Source: Pseudacidovorax sp.
Lineage (GTDB): Bacteria; Pseudomonadota; Gammaproteobacteria; Burkholderiales; Burkholderiaceae_C
Assembly: GCF_017991995.1 (NCBI RefSeq)
Contig: NZ_JAGOPN010000017.1
Coordinates: 62,001 to 126,000, forward strand
Length of the DNA stretch: 64,000 nucleotides
Direction: 5' to 3'
The position numbers and the translations under genes are program-made. Below, in pieces: positions 30,055 to 38,564 of this stretch (the stretch's first letter is position 1; every line of letters starts with the position of its first letter). Below the pieces are notes generated by a model that was not told where the DNA came from, made no database searches, and saw only the letters and a program-made list of their open reading frames with translations.

Positions 30055-30330
30055 TTGCCCCATTCCGCCGAAGAGAAGAAGCGCGTCATCACCCGCTTGC
30101 GCCGCATCCGTGGCCAGACGGAGGCGCTGGAGCGTGCGGTGGAGGCCGGCACCGACTGCGGCGCATTGCTGCAGCAGCTGTCGGCGCTGCGTGGCGCCGC
30201 CACCGGCCTGATGGCCGAGGTGCTCGACAGCCACCTTCGCGAAACCTTCGGCACCGCCGGCGAAAAGCCGGCCGATACCCAGGCAGAGATCGAGCAGGTG
30301 ATGCGCATCGTGCGCAGCTACCTGCGCTGA
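30055..30330 (+). CDS. frmR: Formaldehyde-responsive repressor FrmR
   Basis: FrmR, a DUF156/CsoR-RcnR family tetrameric repressor that loses DNA binding when formaldehyde cross-links Pro2 to Cys35. Starting at TTG 30055 (GAGGAG five bases upstream), the product is 91 residues and has Pro2 and Cys35. His60 is in its usual place (LDSHLRETF). This makes it a formaldehyde sensor rather than a copper or nickel one. It represses its own promoter through the palindrome just upstream. frmA follows 45 bases later. Confidence 0.92.
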   Translation: MPHSAEEKKRVITRLRRIRGQTEALERAVEAGTDCGALLQQLSALRGAATGLMAEVLDSHLRETFGTAGEKPADTQAEIEQVMRIVRSYLR

Positions 30331-31488
<1,158 letters not shown>

Positions 31489-31498
31489 GCGCGTGACC

Positions 31499-32338
31499 AT
31501 GATGGAACGCGTCGAACAACATGCCAGCTTCGGCGGCCGCCAGGAGGTGTGGAAGCACGCCTCCGCAGTGCTGGGCTGCGAGATGAAGTTGGGCGTCTAC
31601 TTGCCACCGGCCGCGCTGGCCGGCGAGGCCTGCCCGGTGCTGTACTGGCTGTCGGGCCTGACTTGCAGCGAGCAGAACTTCATCACCAAGGCCGGCGCGC
31701 AGCAGCATGCAGCGCAGCACGGGTTGATCCTGGTGGCGCCCGACACCAGCCCGCGCGGCGAGGCCATCGCCAATGACCCGGCCTACGACCTGGGGCAGGG
31801 CGCGGGCTTCTACCTCAATGCCACACAGGCGCCCTGGGCGCCGCATTTCCGCATGGAGGACTACGTGGTGCAGGAGCTGCCTGCGTTGGTGGAGCAGCAC
31901 TTCGCCACCACCGCGCGGCGCGGTATCTCCGGCCATTCGATGGGCGGCCATGGCGCGCTGACGCTGGCCCTGCGCCATCCGGGTCGCTACGCGAGCGTGT
32001 CGGCCTTCTCGCCCATCGTGGCGCCGACGCAGGTGCCCTGGGGCCAGAAGGCCTTCGCGGCCTACCTGGGCGAGGACCGCAGTGCGTGGGCAGCCCATGA
32101 CGCGGTCGAGCTGATCGGCACCGCCACCGAGCGCCTGCCGCTGCTGGTGGACCAGGGCGAGGGCGATGAATTCCTGGCCGGCCAGCTGCGGCCCGAGCTG
32201 CTGCAGAAGGCCTGCGAGGCTGCCGGCCATCCGCTCACGCTGCGCATGCAGCCGAGCTACGACCACAGCTACTATTTCATCGCCAGCTTCATCGGCGACC
32301 ACGTGGCGCACCACGCTGCGGCGCTCAAGGGCGCCTGA
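31499..32338 (+). CDS. frmB: S-formylglutathione hydrolase
   Basis: FrmB/FghA hydrolyses S-formylglutathione to formate and glutathione, ending the pathway begun by frmA. It is about 279 residues with an alpha/beta-hydrolase fold: oxyanion region LSGLTCSEQNFI, nucleophile Ser147 in GHSMGGHGAL, and Asp and His late in the chain (DQGEGDEFL, SYDHSYYF). Starts at GTG 31493, ATG 31499 or ATG 31502 are all possible and none has a clear ribosome site. Coupling to frmA is likely since the stop is ten bases upstream. Confidence 0.93.
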   Translation: MMERVEQHASFGGRQEVWKHASAVLGCEMKLGVYLPPAALAGEACPVLYWLSGLTCSEQNFITKAGAQQHAAQHGLILVAPDTSPRGEAIANDPAYDLGQGAGFYLNATQAPWAPHFRMEDYVVQELPALVEQHFATTARRGISGHSMGGHGALTLALRHPGRYASVSAFSPIVAPTQVPWGQKAFAAYLGEDRSAWAAHDAVELIGTATERLPLLVDQGEGDEFLAGQLRPELLQKACEAAGHPLTLRMQPSYDHSYYFIASFIGDHVAHHAAALKGA

Positions 32339-32351
32339 TCTGCAGCCTGCC

Positions 32352-32380
32352 GGCTGGCGGGCGGTGCCCGTCGGCCAGCC
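32352..32380 (+). terminator. GC-rich hairpin between frmB and the Bug gene
   Basis: GGCTGG (32352-32357) pairs with CCAGCC (32375-32380), with an inner GGGC/GCCC stem. The two genes converge here, so it may stop transcription from either side. The missing T tract lowers confidence. Confidence 0.4.
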
Positions 32381-32441
32381 TTCGTGCCAGGGGCTGCGCA
32401 AGACGGAGGCTGCATCACGGCGCCACCCGCCGCACCGACGC

Positions 32442-33410
32442 TTAGTCGGCGGTGATGTTGCCGGTACGGACCACCTCGGCCCAGCGCGTCGCGTCCTTGG
32501 CAATCAGCTTGCCGAAGTCGGCGGGCGTCGATTGGGCGGGCACCATGCCCTGCGCCTCGAAGATGGTCGCCACCTCGGGCTGCTTGAGCACGTCGGCGAT
32601 CTCCCGGTCGAGGCGATCGATCACCGGCTGCGGCGTGCCCTTGGGCGCCAATACGCCGTACCACATGTCCACACTGCCCATCTTGAGACCGGCCTCGGTC
32701 AGCGTGGGCGTCTGCGGCAGTTGCGGCACGCGCTTGTCGCTGCCCACCGCCAGTGCCTGCAGCTTGCCGGCCTTGATGTGCGGCAGGGCCACATGCACCG
32801 GCAGGAACATGGCGTCGAGCCGGCCGCCCAGCAGGTCGGTCACGGCGCCGGCTGTGCCCTTGTAGGGCACATGCAGCATGTCGACGCCCGAGGTCTGCGT
32901 CAGCAGCGCCATCGACAGATGGTGCGGCGTGCCCACGCCGGGCGTGCCGTAGGTGAGCTGGCCGGGCTTGGCCTTGGCCTGGGCCACCAGTTCGGCGGCC
33001 GTGTGCGCCTTCTGCACCTGCGGGTTGGTCACCAGCAGCAGCGTGCCCCACGACGTGAGGGCCACGGGCGCGAAGTCGTTGACGGGGTCATAGGGCAGCG
33101 ACTTGTACAGGCTCTTGTTCATCACCAGCGTGTTGACCTGCACCAGCAGCGTGTAGCCGTCGGGCGCGGCGCGCGCCACGCGCTCGCTGCCGATGTTGCC
33201 GCTGGCGCCGGGCACGTTGTCCACCACCACCGGCTGGCCCAGGGTCTTCGGCAGGCGGGCCGACAGCTGGCGGGCCACGATGTCGATGCCCGTGCCGGGC
33301 GTGTAGGGCACGACCAGCGTGATGGGGCGGTCGGGCCAGGCCCAGGCGGGGGCCGCACTCGTCATTGCGGCGGCCACCAGGGGCAGCCAGCGCATCCACT
33401 TCATCTTCAT
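32442..33410 (-). CDS. Bug/TctC-type tripartite tricarboxylate solute-binding protein
   Basis: A 322-residue periplasmic Bug-family protein. A signal peptide (about residues 1-24, ends APAWA) is followed by the domain start WPDRPITLVVPYTPGTGIDIVARQ in two pieces. Typical features are ERVARAAPDGYTLLV, HVPYKGTAGAVTDLLGG and GVLAPKGTPQPVIDRLDREI. These bind carboxylates, sometimes aromatic ones, with high affinity. No TctA/TctB membrane partner is nearby. It is on the minus strand behind a LysR gene, which faces an aromatic hydroxylase, so its ligand may be that enzyme's substrate. That is inference. Confidence 0.92.
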   Translation of the reverse strand: MKMKWMRWLPLVAAAMTSAAPAWAWPDRPITLVVPYTPGTGIDIVARQLSARLPKTLGQPVVVDNVPGASGNIGSERVARAAPDGYTLLVQVNTLVMNKSLYKSLPYDPVNDFAPVALTSWGTLLLVTNPQVQKAHTAAELVAQAKAKPGQLTYGTPGVGTPHHLSMALLTQTSGVDMLHVPYKGTAGAVTDLLGGRLDAMFLPVHVALPHIKAGKLQALAVGSDKRVPQLPQTPTLTEAGLKMGSVDMWYGVLAPKGTPQPVIDRLDREIADVLKQPEVATIFEAQGMVPAQSTPADFGKLIAKDATRWAEVVRTGNITAD

Positions 33411-33577
33411 GTCTCCACTCCTGCCGCTTCATGCGGCGGTCGAATCTCAGTTTGCGCCAGCGCAAGGCGGCGCGTCGGGATGCGTGCTATTGGGCCAGCG
33501 GGCGGCCATGAAGTGAAATTCAGGAATCACATGCATTGATTAGCCATGGCAATGAATGGCCCCCGTCCTGCCGAGGC

Positions 33578-34477
33578 TCAACGCGACATCGTCGGCAGTA
33601 GTTCGACCAGCACTTCGTCGAAGGCCTGCATCGCCGCCGTCTGCGCCGCACCGCGCCGCGAGACCCGGTAGAAGCCCAGCTTGACCTGCGGGCTGCCCAG
33701 CACGTCGATGGCCACACGGTGGCGCCGGCAGGCGGCCACGGCGAAGGTGGGGATCACGGCGCTGCCGAAGCCGGCTTCCACCATGGAGATCATGGTGGCG
33801 ATGAAGCTGACCGGTTGTGTCTCCTCGGGCGTCACGCCCAGGCGATGCAGATGGGTGTCGATGCTGCGCTGGATCGGGTTCTCGGCCGGCAGGGTGATCA
33901 GGCGCGTGCCGCGCAGCGAGGTCCAGCCCGTCCGGCCGACGGCCGTGGGCGCCTCGGCCGCAGGCGAGACCTTCATCAATGCGAATTCGGCAATCTGCCG
34001 CCGCACCAGGCCCGAGGTCACCTTGAAGAAGAAGCCCAGCCCGATGTCGGCCGCGCCCGACTCCACCAGCGCCTGCACGCCCTGCAGGTCGCTGTCCAGG
34101 AGCTGGACGCGCACCTCGGGCTGCGCCTGGCTGAAGCGCGCGAGCATCTGCGGCAGAAGGTGCGAAGACACCAGCGGCGTCGCTGCGATGCGCAACTGCT
34201 GGCGCGTGCGCTGGCCCAGCGCGCCGACCTCGGTGCCGGCGTCGTCCAGCTGCTGCAGCACGTTCTCGGCCACCGCGGCGAAGCGCCGACCCGCCTCGGT
34301 GAGCTGCACGGCGCGCGTGGTGCGGTCGAAGAGGCGCGCGCCCAGCTGCTTCTCGACCTCGCGCACCAGGATGCTGAGACCGGCCTGGGTCATGTGCACC
34401 CGCTCGGCCGCCCGGGTGAAGCTGCCGGCCTGGGCGACGCTCAGGAAGGCGCGGATCTGCCGCATGGTCAGGTTCAT
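33578..34477 (-). CDS. LysR-family transcriptional regulator
   Basis: A 299-residue LTTR. The N-terminal winged helix reads RQIRAFLSVAQAGSFTRAAE (about residues 6-25) and continues with the wing before residue 65; the ligand-binding RD1/RD2 domains fill the remainder. It diverges from the FAD hydroxylase across 99 bases and lies upstream of the Bug gene, so it likely controls both. A TAAAAT at 34489-34484 on its strand ends about seven bases from the start codon, which would give an almost leaderless mRNA. A weak ATGC-N13-GCAT element (34478-34498) could be its binding site. Confidence 0.92.
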   Translation of the reverse strand: MNLTMRQIRAFLSVAQAGSFTRAAERVHMTQAGLSILVREVEKQLGARLFDRTTRAVQLTEAGRRFAAVAENVLQQLDDAGTEVGALGQRTRQQLRIAATPLVSSHLLPQMLARFSQAQPEVRVQLLDSDLQGVQALVESGAADIGLGFFFKVTSGLVRRQIAEFALMKVSPAAEAPTAVGRTGWTSLRGTRLITLPAENPIQRSIDTHLHRLGVTPEETQPVSFIATMISMVEAGFGSAVIPTFAVAACRRHRVAIDVLGSPQVKLGFYRVSRRGAAQTAAMQAFDEVLVELLPTMSR

Positions 34478-34576
34478 ATGCTGATTTTATGAGTGCATGT
34501 CATACCTAAACTTGTCTGATGCCTGGGCCTGCGGCCCAATACCGCCATCGCCTACACGACATCGAGACCGCACACC

Positions 34577-36220
34577 ATGACCGCAGACAACGCAAGCACC
34601 GGCATTCCGCACGAGAAGACACAGGTCGTCATCGTCGGCGGCGGCCCGGTGGGCATCGGACTGGCCATCGAGCTGGGCCAGCGTGGCATCCACTGCACGC
34701 TGGTCGAGCGCCACCGCGAGCCGCAGCCCATCCCCAAGGGCCAGAACCTGACGCAGCGCACGATGGAGCATTTCCATTTCTGGGGTGCCGAAGCCGCCCT
34801 GCGTGCGGCCCGCACCATTCCACCGGAATACGGCATCGGCGGTCTGACGGCGCATGGCACGCTGCTGAGCCCCTACCACTACGACTGGCTGCAGCGCGAA
34901 CTGGTGCGGCCCTACTACTTCACCGCCAACGAACGTCTGCCGCAGTACGCCACCGAGGCGGTGTTGCGTGCCCGCGCCGCCCAGTTGCCCACCGTGCGCG
35001 TGCTCTACGGCTGGACGGCCGAGGACGTGCGTGTGGACAACGACACCGTCTACGCCGAGGTGGCGGAGACCGGGGGCGAGGGCCACCGCATCATCGAAGG
35101 CCGCTACCTGGTGGGCTGCGATGGCAGCCGCTCCAGGGTGCGCGCCCAGGCCGGCATCACGCAGACGCTGTCGGACCACGACCGCATGATGGTGCTGCTG
35201 GTCTTCCGCTCCGAAGGCCTGCACCAGCTGCTGTCTCGTTACCCCGGGAAGTCCTATTACAACGTGCTGCAGCCCGAGCTGGACGGCTACTGGAAGTTCT
35301 TCGGCCGTGTCGACCTGGGCAGCACCTGGTTCTTCCATGCGCCGGTGCCGCCCGGCACCACGCGCGACAACTTCGACTTCAAGCGCTATCTGCACGAGGC
35401 GGTCGGCGCCGAGTTCGAGGTGGACTTCCAGCACATCGGCTTCTGGGACCTGCGCTTCGCCATCGCCGACAGTTACCGCGCCGGCCCGGTGTTCATCGCG
35501 GGCGACGCGGCCCACAGCCATCCGCCCTATGGCGGCTATGGCGTCAACACCGGCTTCGAGGATGCGCGCAACCTGGGCTGGAAGCTCGCTGCCACGCTGC
35601 AGGGCTGGGGCGGCGAGGCGCTGCTCGATTCCTACGACGCCGAGCGCCGGCCGGTGTTCGCCTCCACCTCGCGCGACTTCATCGCGCGCTCCATCGAGAT
35701 CGACCGCGACTTCCTGCGTGCCCACGACCCGGCCCGCGACCCCGCGGCCTTCGAGCAGGCGTGGAACGCGCGCAGCAGCGGCGCGGTGGGCGAGGTGCAG
35801 TCCTTCGAACCCCATTACGAAGGATCTCCGGTCGTGCTGCACGCTCCCGGCGCCCAGGCCGGACCATGCAGCGCGGTGGGCAGCCACAGCTTCCGGGCCC
35901 GCGCGGGCCATCACCTGGCGCCGGCCGGCCTGCGCGACGGCCGCAACGTTTTCGAGGCGCTGGGCGAGGGCTACACGCTGCTGGCCTTCGGCGCAAGCGA
36001 TGCGGACGTCGCAGCCCTGGTCGAAGCTGCGGCAGCGGTGAAGCTGCCCCTGACCGTGGTCCGCGACACGGCGGACGGCGAGCGCCAGCGCTACGGTGCC
36101 GCGCTCGTGCTGGTCCGGCCGGACCAGTTCGTCGCCTGGGCCGGCGACGGCCTTGCAAGCCCCGCGCAGGCGCCGCAGGTGATGGACGCGATAAAGGGCA
36201 GCAGGGCCACCGCCGCCTGA
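34577..36220 (+). CDS. FAD-dependent aromatic-ring monooxygenase (PheA/TfdB/MhpA type)
   Basis: A 547-residue class A flavoprotein hydroxylase. The dinucleotide motif VIVGGGPVGIGLAIELG is at residues 18-34, the second FAD motif GDAAHSHPPYGGYGVNTGFE near 308, and the DG motif YLVGCDGSRSRVR near 178. The C-terminal thioredoxin-like domain is present but reduced. Such enzymes use NAD(P)H and O2 to hydroxylate phenols or aromatic acids. A Bug binding protein and LysR lie on the divergent side. No ring-cleavage gene is adjacent, so the pathway is incomplete here. Substrate is not readable. Confidence 0.88.
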   Translation: MTADNASTGIPHEKTQVVIVGGGPVGIGLAIELGQRGIHCTLVERHREPQPIPKGQNLTQRTMEHFHFWGAEAALRAARTIPPEYGIGGLTAHGTLLSPYHYDWLQRELVRPYYFTANERLPQYATEAVLRARAAQLPTVRVLYGWTAEDVRVDNDTVYAEVAETGGEGHRIIEGRYLVGCDGSRSRVRAQAGITQTLSDHDRMMVLLVFRSEGLHQLLSRYPGKSYYNVLQPELDGYWKFFGRVDLGSTWFFHAPVPPGTTRDNFDFKRYLHEAVGAEFEVDFQHIGFWDLRFAIADSYRAGPVFIAGDAAHSHPPYGGYGVNTGFEDARNLGWKLAATLQGWGGEALLDSYDAERRPVFASTSRDFIARSIEIDRDFLRAHDPARDPAAFEQAWNARSSGAVGEVQSFEPHYEGSPVVLHAPGAQAGPCSAVGSHSFRARAGHHLAPAGLRDGRNVFEALGEGYTLLAFGASDADVAALVEAAAAVKLPLTVVRDTADGERQRYGAALVLVRPDQFVAWAGDGLASPAQAPQVMDAIKGSRATAA

Positions 36221-36377
36221 GCGGCGCGCGGTAGGCGGTCCCCGCGGGGCGCCGGCACGCCGCATGGGCGCCGCGGGGCGCGGGGCGCGGGTGGGGGCGC
36301 CCTTGGCCGTCAGGCCCATGCGGCGCCGGCCGACAAGGCCCGGGCATGCGGAGGAGGGCGGCTCGCCGGTGGCCGCC

Positions 36378-36383
36378 GATAAT
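36378..36383 (+). promoter_or_regulatory. Candidate -10 of rlmB, giving an almost leaderless mRNA
   Basis: GATAAT (5/6 to the -10) ends ten bases before the rlmB ATG at 36394, and no Shine-Dalgarno sequence lies between. The start of transcription would be within about 5 bases of the start codon. No good -35 is seen. The 173 bases upstream are extremely GC-rich with short inverted repeats but no other motif. Confidence 0.4.
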
Positions 36384-36393
36384 CCCGCGCGAT

Positions 36394-37155
36394 ATGTCTT
36401 CCTCCCCCAAAGTGATCTTCGGCTTCCACGCCGTGGGCGTGCGGCTGAAGACCTCGCCGGGTTCCGTCCTCGAGGTGCTGTTCGATCCCACGCGGCGCGA
36501 TGCCCGCATGAAGCAGTTCATCGCCCGCGCCCAGGAAAGCGGCGTGCGCCTCATCGAAGCCGACGGCGTGCGGCTGGCCCGCCTGACCGGCGGCCATGGG
36601 CACCAGGGTGTCGCCGCCCGCGTCGAGCCTGTCGCCCAGACCCATTCCCTCGACGAGCTGCTCGACCAGCTCGACGCCGCGGGCACCGTGCCGCTGCTGC
36701 TGGTGCTCGACGGCGTGACCGATCCGCACAACCTGGGCGCATGCCTTCGCGTGGCCGACGGTGCCGGTGCCCAGGCCGTGATCGCGCCCAAGGACCATGC
36801 CGCCGGCATCAATGCCACGGTGGCCAAGGTGGCCAGCGGCGCGGCCGAGACGGTGCCCTATTTCATGGTGACCAACCTGGCGCGCACGCTCAACGAGCTG
36901 AAGGAACGCGACATCTGGGTCGTGGGCACCAGCGACGACGCGCCCGGCACCCTCTACCAGTGCGACATGCGCCGCCCCACGGCCCTGGTGCTGGGCGCCG
37001 AGGGCGCCGGCATGCGCCAGCTCACCCGCAAGACCTGCGATGAGCTGGTCAGCATTCCGATGGCTGGCGCGGTCGAGAGCCTGAACGTGTCCGTGGCCAG
37101 TGGCGTCTGCCTGTACGAGGCCATGCGCCAGCGCCAGGCGGCGGCCGCATCCTGA
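36394..37155 (+). CDS. rlmB: 23S rRNA 2'-O-methyltransferase RlmB
   Basis: RlmB (SpoU/TrmH superfamily, knotted) methylates the ribose of G2251 in 23S rRNA. The 253-residue protein has an N-terminal substrate-binding domain (VIFGFHAVGVRLKT) and a C-terminal SPOUT domain whose three motifs are DPHNLGACLRVADGAG, ALVLGAEGAGM and IPMAGAVESLNVSVASG. The ATG at 36394 is right for the family; an in-frame ATG at 36346 gives an unconserved Arg-rich extension. Its stop overlaps the following small gene (TGATG). Confidence 0.95.
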   Translation: MSSSPKVIFGFHAVGVRLKTSPGSVLEVLFDPTRRDARMKQFIARAQESGVRLIEADGVRLARLTGGHGHQGVAARVEPVAQTHSLDELLDQLDAAGTVPLLLVLDGVTDPHNLGACLRVADGAGAQAVIAPKDHAAGINATVAKVASGAAETVPYFMVTNLARTLNELKERDIWVVGTSDDAPGTLYQCDMRRPTALVLGAEGAGMRQLTRKTCDELVSIPMAGAVESLNVSVASGVCLYEAMRQRQAAAAS

Positions 37156-37517
37156 TGAAGAAAGAGCAAGAAGCCATGAACGACAACAACGACAACGACA
37201 ACCTGCCGGGTGGTGCCGGCTTCGAGCCGTCCGCCAAGCTGGCGTTCGACCTCAACCTGGCGCTGTACCTCGACCTGGTGGCGCTGCTGGAGCGCAACGG
37301 CGTCGTCAGCTACCGCCAGATGGCAGCGCGCGTGCTCAACATCAGCATGAATGCGCGCGAAGACGGCAATCAGCCGCTGGCCTCGGCGCTCGAAGGCATC
37401 GCCCAGGGCTTCGCCGGCCGGGGCGATGGTCTCTCCATCGACACGCTCAAGGTGGCCGGCGACGTGCGCAACGACGAAGCCATGGGCGACATTCCCATGC
37501 GGCCCGAAGGTCTCTGA
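37155..37517 (+). CDS. Hypothetical 120-residue protein coupled to rlmB
   Basis: I do not recognise this protein. Its ATG uses the last base of the rlmB stop (TGATG), so it should be translationally coupled. A second in-frame ATG is at 37176, following an Asn/Asp-rich patch (MNDNNDNDNL). The rest is an ordinary soluble helical domain (LAFDLNLALYLDLVALLERN, then SYRQMAARVLNISM). No membrane segment or metal motif is seen. The next gene is convergent. Codon use is like its neighbours, so I treat it as real. Confidence 0.65.
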   Translation: MKKEQEAMNDNNDNDNLPGGAGFEPSAKLAFDLNLALYLDLVALLERNGVVSYRQMAARVLNISMNAREDGNQPLASALEGIAQGFAGRGDGLSIDTLKVAGDVRNDEAMGDIPMRPEGL

Positions 37518-37542
37518 TTCCTGGCCCGGACGGGCCGCCTCA

Positions 37543-38442
37543 TCAGCGCCGGCCCGTCTCCTTCACGCGTTCGAGCAGGAAATCGATGAACAACGTGGTC
37601 GCCCGGGTGTGGTGGCGGTTGGGCATGTACAGCATGTACATGTGGTTGCCGAAGATCGACAGGCGCCATTCGTCCAGCGTGGTCAGCACCTCGCCGCGGT
37701 CGACGGCATGGCGCACCACGTAGTCGGGCACGATGCCCACGCCCAGGCCGGCCTCGATGGCCTGGCGCAGGAATTCGAAGTTCTCCGAGATCAGCGTCGG
37801 CTCGAGCAGCACCTCGTGCCGCTCGGCGCCCAGGTAGGCCGCCACGCGCAGCTGCCGGCCGATCACCATGGCGGTGATCAGCGGCGACTGCCGCAGCGCC
37901 TCCAGCGACTGTGGCAGTCCGTGCGCGTGCGCATAGGCCGGCGAGGCGCAGGCCACGTAGCGCACGCGGCCCAGGTCGCGCGCCACCAGGTTCTGCGGTG
38001 GCTCGGACATCACGCGCACGGCGATGTCCACCTCGCCCTGCAGCAGGTCTTCCACCCGGTTCTCGAACACCACGTCCAGCACGATGCCGGGGTACTGCCG
38101 CTTGAAGTCGATCAGCCAGGCGGCCATCACCTGCTGGCCGTAGCCGCTGGGCACGGACAGCCGGATGCGGCCCTGCAGGCTCTGGCCCAGCATCTGCACC
38201 GATTCGCGCGCTGCAAGCAATTCGTCGCGGATGGCGCGGCCGTGCTCGTAGAGCCGCTGGCCGATCTCGGTGGGCTCGATGCGGCGGGTGGTGCGGCGCA
38301 ACAGCTGCTGGCCCAGGGTCCGTTCGAACTGGGCCAGCCTGTAGCTCACGTTGGCGCGGCTCATGCGCAGGCGCCGTGCTGCCTCGCTCAGGTTGCCGGC
38401 TTCGATGATCTCCACCAGCAGGGAGAGCATGTTCAGGTCCAT
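37543..38442 (-). CDS. LysR-family regulator of the acyl-CoA operon
   Basis: A 299-residue LTTR. The HTH reads LLVEIIEAGNLSEAARRLRM with ANVSYRLAQFERTLG; the rest is the effector-binding domain. The ATG at 38442 is preferred over an in-frame TTG at 38448, which overlaps the operator. It diverges from the seven-gene acyl-CoA operon, and the 122 bases between contain two interlocked perfect palindromes. It probably controls both its own gene and the operon. An acyl-CoA or its free acid is a reasonable co-inducer, but this is inference. Confidence 0.92.
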   Translation of the reverse strand: MDLNMLSLLVEIIEAGNLSEAARRLRMSRANVSYRLAQFERTLGQQLLRRTTRRIEPTEIGQRLYEHGRAIRDELLAARESVQMLGQSLQGRIRLSVPSGYGQQVMAAWLIDFKRQYPGIVLDVVFENRVEDLLQGEVDIAVRVMSEPPQNLVARDLGRVRYVACASPAYAHAHGLPQSLEALRQSPLITAMVIGRQLRVAAYLGAERHEVLLEPTLISENFEFLRQAIEAGLGVGIVPDYVVRHAVDRGEVLTTLDEWRLSIFGNHMYMLYMPNRHHTRATTLFIDFLLERVKETGRR

Positions 38443-38443
38443 C

Positions 38444-38470
38444 GTCAAATCCCATTTGACAGTCTGTCAA
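38444..38470. promoter_or_regulatory. Interlocked double palindrome, probable LysR operator
   Basis: GTCAAATCCCATTTGAC (38444-38460) is a perfect 17-base palindrome. TTGACAGTCTGTCAA (38456-38470) is a perfect 15-base palindrome. They share TTGAC, so three half-sites alternate in direction. TTGACA (38456-38461) could also be the -35 of the plus-strand operon, although I see only a weak -10 (GATTGT, 38481-38486). It touches the LysR start codon region on the other side. Confidence 0.75.
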
Positions 38471-38564
38471 GCAAGCGGCGGATTGTCATCCACGACGAGC
38501 GGGACAAGAATGCGCAGGTGCCGGCGCAATGCCGGCTTGTGCCTTTCCCGGAGACAGCCGCCTC

